A DNA stretch of 64,000 bases, from NCBI RefSeq assembly GCF_009760925.1, contig NZ_VRLV01000006.1:595180-659179 (forward strand), written 5' to 3'. Made by a program: the position numbers and the translations under genes. Under the pieces are notes generated by a model. It was not told the origin of the DNA, made no database searches, and was given only the letters and a program-made list of their open reading frames with translations. This document shows, piece after piece, positions 1-8,163 of this stretch. Origin of the DNA: Nonomuraea typhae. Its GTDB lineage: Bacteria > Actinomycetota > Actinomycetes > Streptosporangiales > Streptosporangiaceae. Each line of letters begins with the position of its first letter. The first letter of the stretch is position 1.

Positions 1-2
1 AG

Positions 3-248
3 GAAGCCGTCGCCACGGCACGCAGCGCCGCGGGCGGCAAGAACCTGGAGATCCTCGGCGCCGATGTGGCCGCCCAGTGCCTGCGGCTCGGCCTCGTCGA
101 CGAGATCCTGGTGTACGTCCTACCGCTGCTGCTCGGCGACGGTGTCCGTTTCTCGCCTCCAGGCAGCTTCGGCAGGATCGACCTGGAACCTTTCAGCACT
201 ACCCGGTTGGGCGCCGTCACCATGCTCCGCTTCCGCGTGCGAAAGTAG
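3..248 (+). CDS. RibD_C / dihydrofolate reductase-like protein, 3' part
   Basis: The reading frame is open from the left edge of the window and ends at TAG 246-248, so only the last 81 codons are present. The visible protein has the C-terminal signature of the RibD_C/DHFR-like family (GGKNLEILGADVAAQCLRLG, then VDEILVYVLPLLLGDGVRF and a final strand VTMLRFRV). Members are NADPH-dependent reductases, often stand-alone stress or resistance-associated homologues in actinomycetes. The substrate cannot be told from this fragment. The N-terminal nucleotide-binding part lies outside the window. Confidence 0.85.
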   Translation, partial: EAVATARSAAGGKNLEILGADVAAQCLRLGLVDEILVYVLPLLLGDGVRFSPPGSFGRIDLEPFSTTRLGAVTMLRFRVRK

Positions 249-288
249 GCGCATGGTGAAGGCTGGACCTAGGGCAGGGCTGGCCGGC

Positions 289-505
289 TTAACGCGGTGG
301 GATGGCCGAGAAGTCGTGGACGAAGCGGGTCAAGAGGCCGGCGAGGACGGCTCGGTCTCCGGTGGTCCAGCCGGCGGTGGCTTCAGCGATGATCTCGCGG
401 CGGAATGTTCGAATCCGTGAGAGTACGTCCCGCCCTTCGGGAGTGAGGGCCAGCAACGACCGGCGGCCGTCGAACTGGTCGGCCTCACGTCGCAGGAGCC
501 CGGCT
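289..505 (-). pseudogene. MarR-family regulator, C-terminal fragment
   Basis: On the reverse strand this stretch encodes the second half of a MarR winged-helix protein: the wing region AGLLRREADQFDGRRSLLAL, then TPEGRDVLSRIRTFRREII and the dimerisation helix ending HDFSAIPPR. Upstream of about position 505 the same frame loses all family similarity. The matching N-terminal half lies immediately beyond it on the opposite strand, so the gene appears broken by an inversion. The extended reverse ORF to 738 is probably fortuitous. Confidence 0.7.
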
Positions 506-511
506 TGGAGG

Positions 512-631
512 GTGGAGAAGCAGCTCGACGCGGCCCTGGCCGATTTCGGTCTCGGACGCCGGCACTGGCAGATCCTCAACACTCTGGCCCGCGGCGACGC
601 CACGCCCGACCAGCTCACAGCCGCCCGGTAA
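512..631 (+). pseudogene. MarR-family regulator, inverted N-terminal fragment
   Basis: In the forward direction these bases encode EKQLDAALADFGLGRRHWQI followed by LNTLARGDATPDQLTAAR and TAA. This resembles the first helices of MarR proteins (LxxALxxxGLTRRHWQVLNTL). It abuts the C-terminal half of the same family on the reverse strand, which fits an inverted segment of one ancestral gene. No start codon with a ribosome site is evident, so a functional product is unlikely. Confidence 0.6.
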
Positions 632-712
632 CGCTGTGACCGGTGCTGATCGGAAAGCCGGCTGCCCATGCTGCAATGGGCGCGTGCCATGCCGCTGGAC
701 GGCGAACCGGCC

Positions 713-742
713 GGCGGTGCCGCCGCGAAAGGCGGCACCGCC
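713..742 (-). terminator. Strong hairpin downstream of secreted-protein gene
   Basis: GGCGGTGCCGCC and its exact complement form a 12-bp stem around a GCGAAA loop, 9 bases past the stop of the reverse-strand gene at 752. There is no clear U tract, as is common for terminators in GC-rich actinomycetes. Confidence 0.6.
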
Positions 743-751
743 GTACCGGCG

Positions 752-1069
752 TCAGATGAGCGGGCGGTGCTCCAGGCCGTAGTTCATGCGGTCGATCCAC
801 GGCGGGCCGCAGAGCGCGTCGCTCCACCACCCGCTGTCGGACCGTGTCCAGGCGCCGTACCTACGGACGCCGGTGATGCAGTCGACCCAGGTGCGGTACT
901 CGTAGGCGGGACTGGTCGCCCAGCAGAGGGCGGAGAACGAGTTCTGCCCGAATCTGAACTGACAGTCAGTAGGCGGTGCCGCTGAGGCCGAGCGCGGTAG
1001 GCCCGACCCGACGGCTAAGCCTCCCGCCGCGAGCAAGGTCGCGGCGAGGACGCGCAGGGTTCTGCTCAT
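752..1069 (-). CDS. Small secreted Cys-containing protein
   Basis: The 105-residue product begins with a Sec signal peptide: MSRTLR, a hydrophobic core LAATLLAAGGLAVG, and a likely cleavage after SASA. The mature part of about 75 residues is rich in Trp, Tyr and Ser and has four Cys that could form two disulfides (DCQFRFG, ALCWAT, VDCITG, ALCGPP). I recognise no family. A strong hairpin follows the stop, and a 19-bp palindrome lies 94 bases before the start, so it is probably a separately regulated single gene. Confidence 0.7.
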   Translation of the reverse strand: MSRTLRVLAATLLAAGGLAVGSGLPRSASAAPPTDCQFRFGQNSFSALCWATSPAYEYRTWVDCITGVRRYGAWTRSDSGWWSDALCGPPWIDRMNYGLEHRPLI

Positions 1070-1162
1070 ACTCTCTCCTGGTACTGGTGGCGGATGTCCG
1101 GTGCACGTTCCGTACGCCCCAGGTCACGCCCTCATTCCGGGGATGCGGCGTGGCCAGGAATT

Positions 1163-1181
1163 CTTAGGAAACTTTCCTAAG
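1163..1181 (-). promoter_or_regulatory. 19-bp perfect palindrome, likely operator
   Basis: CTTAGGAAA-C-TTTCCTAAG is a perfect 9-1-9 palindrome in the intergenic space between the dehydratase stop (1215) and the secreted-protein start (1069). Its A+T content stands out against the flanks. Symmetry and position suggest a dimeric repressor site controlling the secreted protein. The regulator is not identified in the window. Confidence 0.6.
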
Positions 1182-1214
1182 CGAAAGATACGCGTCCGCC
1201 GAAGCACGTCAAGG

Positions 1215-2954
1215 TCACCAGCCCCCGTGCCATCCACTCAGCAGGCCGGAAGGCAACGGGGTGGTGTCCGCGTCCGTTTCCGGCGCGTGGAAGGCGAAAT
1301 CGCACCCCTGATCGGCCTGCAGCACGTACCTGCCGTAAAGGCGGGCCCAGCCGGACGCGCCCGTGCGAGCCCGCGGCGGAGACTCGCGGAGCCTGCGGCT
1401 GATCTCAGCGTCGTCCACATCCAGACGCAGACGCCGCCCGGGGACGTCCAGGTCGATGAGGTCGCCGTCGCGGACGGCCGCCAGCGGGCCACCCACGGCG
1501 GACTCGGGGGCGACATGGAGGACGACGGTCCCATAAGCGGTCCCGCTCATCCGGGCGTCGGAGACGCGCACCATGTCGGTGACGCCCTCGCGCAGCAGCT
1601 TCGCGGGAATCGGAAGCTGCCCCCATTCCGGCATGCCAGGGCCCCCGACGGGACCCGCGCTGCGCAGGACGAGGACCGAATCGGCGGTCACCGGCAGCGC
1701 CGGGTCGTCGATGCGTGCGGCCAGGTCGGCGACTCCGTCGAACACGATGGCGGGCCCGCGGTGGCGGAGCAGCCGGCCGGAGGCGGCCGACGCCTTGATG
1801 ACCGCGCCGTCAGGCGCCAGGTTGCCGCGCAGCACCGCCAGGCCGCCGGGGCCGCCGAACGGTTCGCCGAGCGTGCCGATCACGCGGCGGTCGGGTGAGA
1901 CGGGTCCGTGAAGCCGCTCCTTCAGGGGGCGGCCCGTCACGGTGAGAGTGTCGGTGTTCAGCAGCGGCTCCAGCTCGCGGAGCAGGGCCGGGACGCCACC
2001 GGCATGGAAGAAGTCCTCGAACAGGTGCTCGCCCGCCGGCCGTACGTTGACCAGCCTTGGCGTGCGCGCCGCGGCGGCGTCGAGGTCGTCGAGAGAGAAC
2101 GGCGCCCCGCTGCGCCTGGCCAGCGCGAGCAGGTGCACGATCGCGTTGGTCGAGCCGCCGATCGCGGCCAGCACGGTGGCCGCGTTGAGCAGGGCGGCGC
2201 GCGTGATGATCTGGCGGGGGCGCGGTCCGGAGCGTGCCAGGGACACCGCCTGGGCGCCCGCGCTCTCCGCCGCGGCGTAGCGCCGCGCGTCCCCGGCGGG
2301 GATGGCCGCCGAGCCGGGCAGCGCGAGGCCGAGGGCCTCCGCGAGCGTGGCCATGGTGGACGCGGTACCCATCTCGGTGCAGTGCCCGGCTCCGGGCATG
2401 GCCGCTTGCTCCAGCTCGGCGAACTCCGCCTCGCTCATCTGCCCGGCGCGCAGCCGGTCGGTGTAGCGCCAGAGGTCGGTGCCGACGCCGAGCCGCCGTC
2501 CCTGGAAGATCGCGGGTACGGCGGGGCCGCCGGGCACCATCACGGCGGGTACGTTGGCCGAGGCCGCGCCCATGAGCTGCGCCGGGATGGTCTTGTCACA
2601 GCCGCCCAGGAGCACGACCGCGTCGAAGGGATAGGAGCGCAGGCTTTCCTCGACGTCGATGGCCATCAGGTTGCGGTACAGCATGGCGGTGGGTTTCATG
2701 AGGTTCTCGCCCAGGGAGATCGTCGGGAACTCCAGCGGCAGGCCGCCTGCTTGGAGCACGCCACGCCGTACAGCGTCGGCGAGCCCGCGGAAGTGGGCGT
2801 TGCAGCTGACCAGCTCCGACCAGGAGTTGGCGATGCCGACGATCGGCCGCCCGGACAGCGCGGCCTGGGACAGCCCCGTGGCGCGCAGGGAAGCTCGGTG
2901 CAGAAACCCTGGCAGGTCCTCGCCGGCGAACCATGCGGCGCTTCGCAGCGACAC
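1215..2954 (-). CDS. IlvD/Edd-family dehydratase, probably sugar-acid dehydratase
   Basis: This 579-residue protein belongs to the Fe-S IlvD/Edd family, which removes water from aldonic or dihydroxy acids to give 2-keto-3-deoxy acids. Family marks include GIANSWSELVSCNAHFRGLA near the N-terminus, VVLLGGCDKTIPAQLMGA with a cluster cysteine, GHCTEMGTASTMA, and AAIGGSTNAIVHL. The length and the neighbours (SDR, IclR, RraA) fit an L-arabinonate- or other aldonate-type dehydratase better than branched-chain IlvD, whose usual ilv neighbours are absent. It starts with GTG behind GGAG, 21 bases after the SDR gene, and is the last gene of the iclR-SDR-dehydratase operon. The substrate is inferred. Confidence 0.85.
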   Translation of the reverse strand: MSLRSAAWFAGEDLPGFLHRASLRATGLSQAALSGRPIVGIANSWSELVSCNAHFRGLADAVRRGVLQAGGLPLEFPTISLGENLMKPTAMLYRNLMAIDVEESLRSYPFDAVVLLGGCDKTIPAQLMGAASANVPAVMVPGGPAVPAIFQGRRLGVGTDLWRYTDRLRAGQMSEAEFAELEQAAMPGAGHCTEMGTASTMATLAEALGLALPGSAAIPAGDARRYAAAESAGAQAVSLARSGPRPRQIITRAALLNAATVLAAIGGSTNAIVHLLALARRSGAPFSLDDLDAAAARTPRLVNVRPAGEHLFEDFFHAGGVPALLRELEPLLNTDTLTVTGRPLKERLHGPVSPDRRVIGTLGEPFGGPGGLAVLRGNLAPDGAVIKASAASGRLLRHRGPAIVFDGVADLAARIDDPALPVTADSVLVLRSAGPVGGPGMPEWGQLPIPAKLLREGVTDMVRVSDARMSGTAYGTVVLHVAPESAVGGPLAAVRDGDLIDLDVPGRRLRLDVDDAEISRRLRESPPRARTGASGWARLYGRYVLQADQGCDFAFHAPETDADTTPLPSGLLSGWHGGW

Positions 2955-2975
2955 GGTGTCAGCTCCTTTCGGGAG

Positions 2976-3734
2976 TCAGTAGATCCGGGCCAGCAGGCCG
3001 CCGTCGACGACGAGATCGGTGCCGGTGATGTAGGCGGCGTCGTCGGAGGCGAGGAAGAGCGCCGCGGCGGCCACGTCCTCGGGCGCGGCGAAGCGGCGGA
3101 GCGGGTAGCGCTCGGTCAGCCGTGCGCGGGCGGCGCCGGGGTCGGGCTGGAAGGCGAAGAAGTCGTCGAGCAGCTCCGTCTCCACGTCGCCGGGGCAGAT
3201 GGTGTTGACGCGGATGCCCTCAGGCCCGTGGGCGGTGGCCAGCGCCCGGGTCATGGACCGCAGCCCGCCTTTCATCGCGCCGTAGGCGGGCAGGTCCGGG
3301 TCGCCGACGATGCCGAGCAGGGACGCGGTGATGACGATCGAGCCGCCGCCCCTTTCCCGCAGCGCCGGCAGCGCGGCCTGTACGCCGAGGTAGACGCCGC
3401 GGAGGTTGACCGCGTGCAACTGGTCCCACTGCTCGGGGCCGGTGTCCTCGATCCGGCCCATGATCTGCACCGCCGCGTTGGCGTGCAGGATGTCGAGCCC
3501 GCCGAACCTGCGGACGGTCTGTTCGACCATGCGCGCGTTGCCGTCGGGCGAGGCCACGTCCGCGGCGATGCCGAACGCGTTGGCGCCGATCCGCCGCGCG
3601 AGTTCCGCCACCGCCTCGGCCCGCCGGTCCACGCAGGCCACCGAGGCGCCTTCAGCGGCGAACCTGGCCGCGGTCGCGGCTCCGATGCCGCCCGCCGCGC
3701 CGGTGACGATCGCTACTTTCCCTGCCAGCCGCAA
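2976..3734 (-). CDS. Short-chain dehydrogenase/reductase
   Basis: This is a classical SDR of 252 residues. The Rossmann motif TGAAGGIG is at residues 12-19, NAA replaces the usual NAG, the catalytic Ser lies in SIVITASLLG, and the active-site pair is YGAMK. The C-terminus ITGTDLVVDGGLL is typical. It lies 9 bases after the IclR regulator and 21 bases before the dehydratase, so all three are probably co-transcribed. A role in oxidising an aldose before dehydration is plausible from context but not shown by the sequence. Confidence 0.9.
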   Translation of the reverse strand: MRLAGKVAIVTGAAGGIGAATAARFAAEGASVACVDRRAEAVAELARRIGANAFGIAADVASPDGNARMVEQTVRRFGGLDILHANAAVQIMGRIEDTGPEQWDQLHAVNLRGVYLGVQAALPALRERGGGSIVITASLLGIVGDPDLPAYGAMKGGLRSMTRALATAHGPEGIRVNTICPGDVETELLDDFFAFQPDPGAARARLTERYPLRRFAAPEDVAAAALFLASDDAAYITGTDLVVDGGLLARIY

Positions 3735-3743
3735 GGGTCCTCC

Positions 3744-4490
3744 TCATGGGTTGGTCGTGATCCACGCCGACAGCCGCGCGCAGGCTTCGTGTACGGCTTC
3801 GCCCACCTGCCGCCACTGCGTCCTGGGCAGGCGGGCCGCCACCGCCGATACCGAGATCGCGCCGATGGGCCGACCGGCGCGGCCGAGGACGGCGGCGGCC
3901 AGGCAGATGCCCCCGATCTCGGACTCCTCTTCGTCCAGGGCGTAACCACAGGCGCGGGCCTCGTCCAGAGCCGGGCGCAGCGCCGCCAGCGTGGTGCAGC
4001 TGGACGGGGTCAGCCGCGGGTACGGCTCGCGCCCCAGCAGCGCGCCCCACTCGGCTTCGGGCAACGCGGCCAGGACGGCCTTGCCGATCGCGGTGGCGTG
4101 CGGGGGCACCCGCTCGCCCAGCGTCGTGGTCAGCCGGATGGCGTGCACGGCGTCCACGGTGTCCGCCCACACGATGCGCCCGCGCCGCAGCACCGCGAGG
4201 TTGATCGTCTCACCGGTGAGGCCGGACAACTCGGCCAGCACGGGCGCGGCCAGGGAAACCAGCGAGCCGGAGTCCGAGCGCGCCGTCAGATCGTTCAGTG
4301 CCGGGCCGAGCCGGTACTCATGCGTCTCCGGCACGTGCCGGACGTAACCGCGCGCCTGCAGCACCGCGAGCAGCCGGTGCACGGTGGCGCGAGAGGCGCC
4401 GAGCCGCTTGGCCAGCCCGGCCAGCGTCGTCTCCTGGCCCTCGGCCAGAAGCTCCAAGGCGTCCAGGGCGCGCTCCAGCGAGCTGGACAT
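3744..4490 (-). CDS. IclR-family transcriptional regulator
   Basis: The 248-residue product has an N-terminal winged helix-turn-helix (ALELLAEGQETTLAGLAKRL, then GASRATVHRLLAVLQARGYV) and a C-terminal effector domain (LRRGRIVWADTVDAVHAIRL through EIGGICLAAAVL). IclR proteins bind small organic acids and control the adjacent catabolic genes. It is the first gene of the reverse-strand operon and is divergent from the RraA-like gene. A long inverted repeat in the 70-bp gap is a natural operator for both directions and for autoregulation. Confidence 0.92.
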   Translation of the reverse strand: MSSSLERALDALELLAEGQETTLAGLAKRLGASRATVHRLLAVLQARGYVRHVPETHEYRLGPALNDLTARSDSGSLVSLAAPVLAELSGLTGETINLAVLRRGRIVWADTVDAVHAIRLTTTLGERVPPHATAIGKAVLAALPEAEWGALLGREPYPRLTPSSCTTLAALRPALDEARACGYALDEEESEIGGICLAAAVLGRAGRPIGAISVSAVAARLPRTQWRQVGEAVHEACARLSAWITTNP

Positions 4491-4500
4491 CTCACCTCTG

Positions 4501-4538
4501 TCTCATATAGTGCAACAACCTTGTTTGCATATATGAGA
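4501..4538. promoter_or_regulatory. Inverted repeat between iclR and rraA-like gene (likely IclR operator)
   Basis: TCTCATATAGTGCAA and TTGCATATATGAGA are inverted copies apart from one extra G in the left arm, separated by 9 bases. The element is A+T-rich and fills the divergent promoter gap. It probably binds the neighbouring IclR protein. This is inferred from symmetry and position. Confidence 0.7.
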
Positions 4539-4560
4539 TTAAAGCAGGCACACTCCCGGC

Positions 4561-5217
4561 ATGTCACAGCCTTCACTCCACGAGCTGTTCCCGGTCGTCT
4601 CCAGCGCCCTCGCGGCCGACGCGCTCGACCACCTGAACCTGCCCAACCAGTGCCTGGCCCCGGACGTCGTACCCCTCTCACCCGCGCACACGCTGCTCGG
4701 CCGGGCCTTCTGCCTGCGTGCCGAGCCTGCCCGCGAGAAGCGGCCGGCCGTGCCGTACCACGGACTGCTGCGCGCGATGGAGCACGTGCAAGCCGGTGAG
4801 ATCGTCGTGTTCGGCACCGGAAGGTCCGACGCGGCGGGCGTGTGGGGAGAGCTGATCACCACCGCCTGCCGTACGCGCCGGGTCGCCGGAGCCCTGACCG
4901 ACGGCCTGGTCCGGGACGCGGCGAAGCTGGCCGGCGGGCCCTTCCCGATCTTCAGCCGGGGGACGGTGCCCTACGACAGCAAGGGCAGACTCGACGTGAT
5001 CGCGTACGGCGAGGCCGTCACGCTGGACGGCGTGCGGATCCGGCCGGGCGACGTGCTGGTCGGCGACCTGGACGGGGTCACGGTCATCCCGGCCGAGGTC
5101 ACCGGCCGCGTCGCCGAACTGGTCGCGGGCAAGTGCGCGGCCGAGGACGCCTTCCGCGCCGCGGTCGCCGAGAGCGGCTCGCTCGCCGACGCCTTCCAGC
5201 GGCACGGCGTCCTGTGA
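4561..5217 (+). CDS. RraA-family protein (aldolase/decarboxylase-like)
   Basis: This 218-residue protein carries the RraA core: GEIVVFGTGRSDAAGVWGEL, then GALTDGLVRDAAKL with the Arg-Asp pair used by the metal-dependent 4-hydroxy-4-methyl-2-oxoglutarate aldolase/oxaloacetate decarboxylase group, PIFSRGTVPYDSKG, and GDLDGVTVIPAEV. In an IclR-controlled sugar-acid locus it more likely cleaves or decarboxylates a keto acid than regulates RNase E. It is divergent from iclR, and its stop overlaps the GTG start of the GH13 gene by four bases, indicating translational coupling. Confidence 0.85.
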   Translation: MSQPSLHELFPVVSSALAADALDHLNLPNQCLAPDVVPLSPAHTLLGRAFCLRAEPAREKRPAVPYHGLLRAMEHVQAGEIVVFGTGRSDAAGVWGELITTACRTRRVAGALTDGLVRDAAKLAGGPFPIFSRGTVPYDSKGRLDVIAYGEAVTLDGVRIRPGDVLVGDLDGVTVIPAEVTGRVAELVAGKCAAEDAFRAAVAESGSLADAFQRHGVL

Positions 5218-6803
5218 CCTGGTGGAAGCACGGCGCGATCTACCACATCTACCCCCGATCCTTCGCCGACAGCGACGGCGACGGCGTGGGCGACCTGCCG
5301 GGCATCACCGCGCGCCTGGACTACCTGTCCTGGCTCGGGGTCGAGGCGATCTGGCTCTCGCCCTTCTACCGCTCACCCCAGCGCGACTTCGGCTACGACA
5401 TCACCGACCACACCGAGGTGGACCCGCTGTTCGGCACCCTCGCCGACGTCGACCGCCTGCTGGCCGAAGCACACCGCCGCGGGCTGCGCGTGATCCTCGA
5501 CTTCGTGCCCAACCACACCTCCATCGACCATCGGTGGTTCGCCGCGTCCCGCGCATCCGCGGACGACCCCAAGCGAGACTGGTACATCTGGCGCGATCCC
5601 ACAGACAACGGGCCGCCCAACAACTGGCGCGCGGTCACCGGCGGGCCGGCCTGGACCCTCGACCCGCGGACCGGCCAGTATTACCTCCACTCGTTCCTGC
5701 CCGAGCAGCCCGACCTCAACTGGCGCCACCCGGGGGTACGGCAGGCCATGCACCGGGTGATGCGGTTCTGGCTGGATCGAGGCGTCGACGGCTTCCGCAT
5801 CGACATGGTCGACTACCTGCTGAAAGACGAACACTTCCGGGACGAGCCCCTCGACCGGCACGGCCGCTACGAGCCCGCGCTGGCCCGCCACCAGCTCAAC
5901 CAGCCCGGCACCCTGGACCTGCTCAGGGAACTGCGCGCCGTCACCGACGCCTATCCAGGGCGCGTCCTGATCGGCGAGGTGGAATACCGCCTCCCGCTTC
6001 CCCGCCTGAGCGGCTACTACGGCCAGGACGACATGCTGCACCTGCCCATCAACTTCTGGCTGCTGTTCACCCCCTGGCAGGCGCACGACCTCCAGACCCT
6101 CGTCACCGCCTACGACCGCGCACTGCCCGGGCACGCCTGGCCCAACTGGGTGCTGGGCAGCCACGACATCTCCCGCATGGCTACCCGGCTCGGCCCCGGC
6201 CAGGTGCGCGTGGCGCTGATGCTGCTGTTCACCCTGCGCGGCACACCGGTGCTCTACTACGGCGACGAACTCGGCATGACCGACGTGCCGATCCCCCCGC
6301 ACCAGGCCCGCGACCCCTGGGAGGGACGCGACCCGGCCCGCACTCCGATGCCCTGGACCTCGGCGCCCAACGCCGGATTCAGCCCGCCCGGGGCCCGGCC
6401 GTGGCTGCCGCTGGGCGACCCCTCCGTCAACGTCGCCGCCCAGGCATCCGACCCCGGCTCGCCCCTCCGCCTCACCCGCGCCCTGCTCGCGCTGCGCCGC
6501 GGACACGCCGCACTGAGAGACGGGTCGTACGAGCCCGCGCCCGCCCCCGACGGCGTGCTCGCCTACCGGCGCAGCCATGCCGGCGAAGACGTGCTGATCA
6601 CGCTCAACCTCACCGACGCCGCCCTGGACCTCCCGATCCCCGGCACACCACTGCTGTCCACCCATGGGGGAACAAGCCCCGTGCTACGCCCTCACGAGGG
6701 ACGCGTCACCCTGCTCAGCGGACCAGCCGGCAGCGTCCACAACGAGGCCATGGGGAGGGCACGGAGCTTCTCGCCGAAAGCCAGTGCCTGCTCGCCGGTG
6801 TAG
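5214..6803 (+). CDS. GH13 alpha-glucosidase / alpha-amylase family enzyme
   Basis: I chose GTG 5214, overlapping the rraA-like stop as GTGA, giving 529 residues. GH13 conserved regions are clear: DFVPNH, GFRIDMVDY with nucleophile Asp197, IGEVE with acid/base Glu255, and SHD with Asp318. The start HGAIYHIYPRSFADSDGDGVG is typical of oligo-1,6-glucosidase and trehalose-type hydrolases. No signal peptide is seen, so it is cytoplasmic. After RVTLLSG the last roughly 30 residues look non-native and overlap the 3' end of the convergent ATPase gene by 112 bases, so the original stop may have been lost. Confidence 0.9.
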   Translation: MTWWKHGAIYHIYPRSFADSDGDGVGDLPGITARLDYLSWLGVEAIWLSPFYRSPQRDFGYDITDHTEVDPLFGTLADVDRLLAEAHRRGLRVILDFVPNHTSIDHRWFAASRASADDPKRDWYIWRDPTDNGPPNNWRAVTGGPAWTLDPRTGQYYLHSFLPEQPDLNWRHPGVRQAMHRVMRFWLDRGVDGFRIDMVDYLLKDEHFRDEPLDRHGRYEPALARHQLNQPGTLDLLRELRAVTDAYPGRVLIGEVEYRLPLPRLSGYYGQDDMLHLPINFWLLFTPWQAHDLQTLVTAYDRALPGHAWPNWVLGSHDISRMATRLGPGQVRVALMLLFTLRGTPVLYYGDELGMTDVPIPPHQARDPWEGRDPARTPMPWTSAPNAGFSPPGARPWLPLGDPSVNVAAQASDPGSPLRLTRALLALRRGHAALRDGSYEPAPAPDGVLAYRRSHAGEDVLITLNLTDAALDLPIPGTPLLSTHGGTSPVLRPHEGRVTLLSGPAGSVHNEAMGRARSFSPKASACSPV

Positions 6804-7978
6804 AGGACGAAGCCGGCACGGAAGCGGGCACCGAGCCGGTCAGCCAAATGGCGCAGGCCGCGGAAGTCGTCGCTTCGCACGGTTTCCGCGGCCTTGATCT
6901 CGATGCCGATCACCTCCCCGGAGGCATGCTCCAGGACGACGTCCACCTCGACCTTGTCGCGATCTCGGTAGTGGAAGAGCTGGACCGGCTCGTTGGCCCA
7001 GGTGAGCTGACGTGCCACCTCGCCGATCGCGAAATTCTCGAGCAACGGGCCGACGGGGGCGGTGACGTCTCTGGCGCGTTCGGGTGACATCCCGATGAGC
7101 CGGCCGGCGAGCCCGCTGTCCGTGACCAGCAGTTTCGGCGTGGAGATCGCGCGGCGGGTGAGGTTCGACGACCAGGCCGGTATGCGCTTGATGACGAAGA
7201 CCAGTTCCAGGAGGTCCAGATAGCGGGAGAGCGTCATCCTGAGAAGGCCCACGTCGCCCGCGATCGACTGGACGACGGCGAGCCCGCCCATCCGGGCGGC
7301 GATGACGCTGAGGAGCCTGCGCATCTCCGCCGGCCGTTCGATGTCGGAGATCTGGCGCACGTCCCTGCTTATCAGGTCGGTGATGTAGGAGTCGAAGAAC
7401 CTGCTCCGGCGGCGTCCGGGGTCTCGCCGGACCGCTTCTGGATAGCCGCCCCGCAGGGCTTTGTCCACGTAGTCGTGCTTGCGTAGCGGGCAGGGAGGCA
7501 TGGTGACGTCGACGCCGCGGGAGAAGACATAGTCCACGAACCCGTCTGGACTGCCGTCGATCTCCCCTTGAGACAGTGGCCACAACTCGATCGTCTCCGT
7601 CCGTCCGGGCAGGGCGTCGGGGAGATCGCGCAGGCCGAGGAGGCGGGCGGAGCCGGTGAGGAGGTAGCGACCCGCGCGTGGGTCCCGGTCGACCTCGTGC
7701 TTGATCGGCAGGAGTAGCCGAGGAGCGCGCTGGATCTCATCGATCAGGAGAAGCCCGTCGTGGTGGACGAAGGCCACGGGATCTTCTTCGGCTGCGGACA
7801 GAACGGCGGGATCGTCCAGATAGAGTCGCCGGGCGTTGTCCGTTTCGTCGGCGATCAAGCTCGCCAGCGTGCTCTTTCCAACCTGCCGAGCGCCGTTCAC
7901 CACGACGACCCGCGTGTCCGAGAGCGCGTCGAGCACCATCGTCTGGGCGCGGCGAGGGAACAAGGATGGACCTGTCAC
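6692..7978 (-). CDS. AAA ATPase with DUF4143 domain
   Basis: The 428-residue protein has Walker A GARQVGKST near residue 30, Walker B LLLIDEIQRAP near 80, and sensor LLTGSARLL. The C-terminal DUF4143 region contains a restriction-endonuclease-like core (VEVDVVLEHASGEVIGIEIK). Such proteins are common, mobile in distribution, and of unproven function. Its 3' end overlaps the convergent GH13 gene, and its upstream region carries three 23-bp direct repeats. Both are consistent with acquisition at this site. Confidence 0.88.
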   Translation of the reverse strand: MTGPSLFPRRAQTMVLDALSDTRVVVVNGARQVGKSTLASLIADETDNARRLYLDDPAVLSAAEEDPVAFVHHDGLLLIDEIQRAPRLLLPIKHEVDRDPRAGRYLLTGSARLLGLRDLPDALPGRTETIELWPLSQGEIDGSPDGFVDYVFSRGVDVTMPPCPLRKHDYVDKALRGGYPEAVRRDPGRRRSRFFDSYITDLISRDVRQISDIERPAEMRRLLSVIAARMGGLAVVQSIAGDVGLLRMTLSRYLDLLELVFVIKRIPAWSSNLTRRAISTPKLLVTDSGLAGRLIGMSPERARDVTAPVGPLLENFAIGEVARQLTWANEPVQLFHYRDRDKVEVDVVLEHASGEVIGIEIKAAETVRSDDFRGLRHLADRLGARFRAGFVLYTGEQALAFGEKLRALPMASLWTLPAGPLSRVTRPS

Positions 7979-8010
7979 AGTGACGAAACTTACCGCAGGT
8001 CAGGCCAGAT

Positions 8011-8075
8011 GTGTGAGCGTTCTGCCGGATAGTGTGTGAGCGTTCTGCCGGATAGTGTGTGAGCGTTCTGCCGGG
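8011..8075. repeat. 23-bp tandem repeat, 2.8 copies, upstream of ATPase gene
   Basis: GTGTGAGCGTTCTGCCGGATAGT occurs at 8011-8033 and 8034-8056, and its first 18 bases recur from 8057. The two full copies are identical. The array lies 33 to 97 bases before the reverse-strand ATPase start and past the end of the GntR gene. It may be a set of operator sites or a recent slippage product. Confidence 0.9.
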
Positions 8076-8163
8076 ACAGTTGCCCCGGATGGCGGGGTGT
8101 GGGCCGGGCCAGGCAGTACAAGAGCTCGGCCGCCCTCCTCGATCGTGCGCTGTGCTCCGCCGG

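Noticed and set aside
1908..4799. 963-codon forward ORF across the dehydratase, SDR and iclR genes
   Set aside because: Antisense to three recognisable genes, with no domain similarity.
8011..8075. Possible CRISPR array
   Set aside because: Units are contiguous tandem copies without spacers and no cas genes are present.
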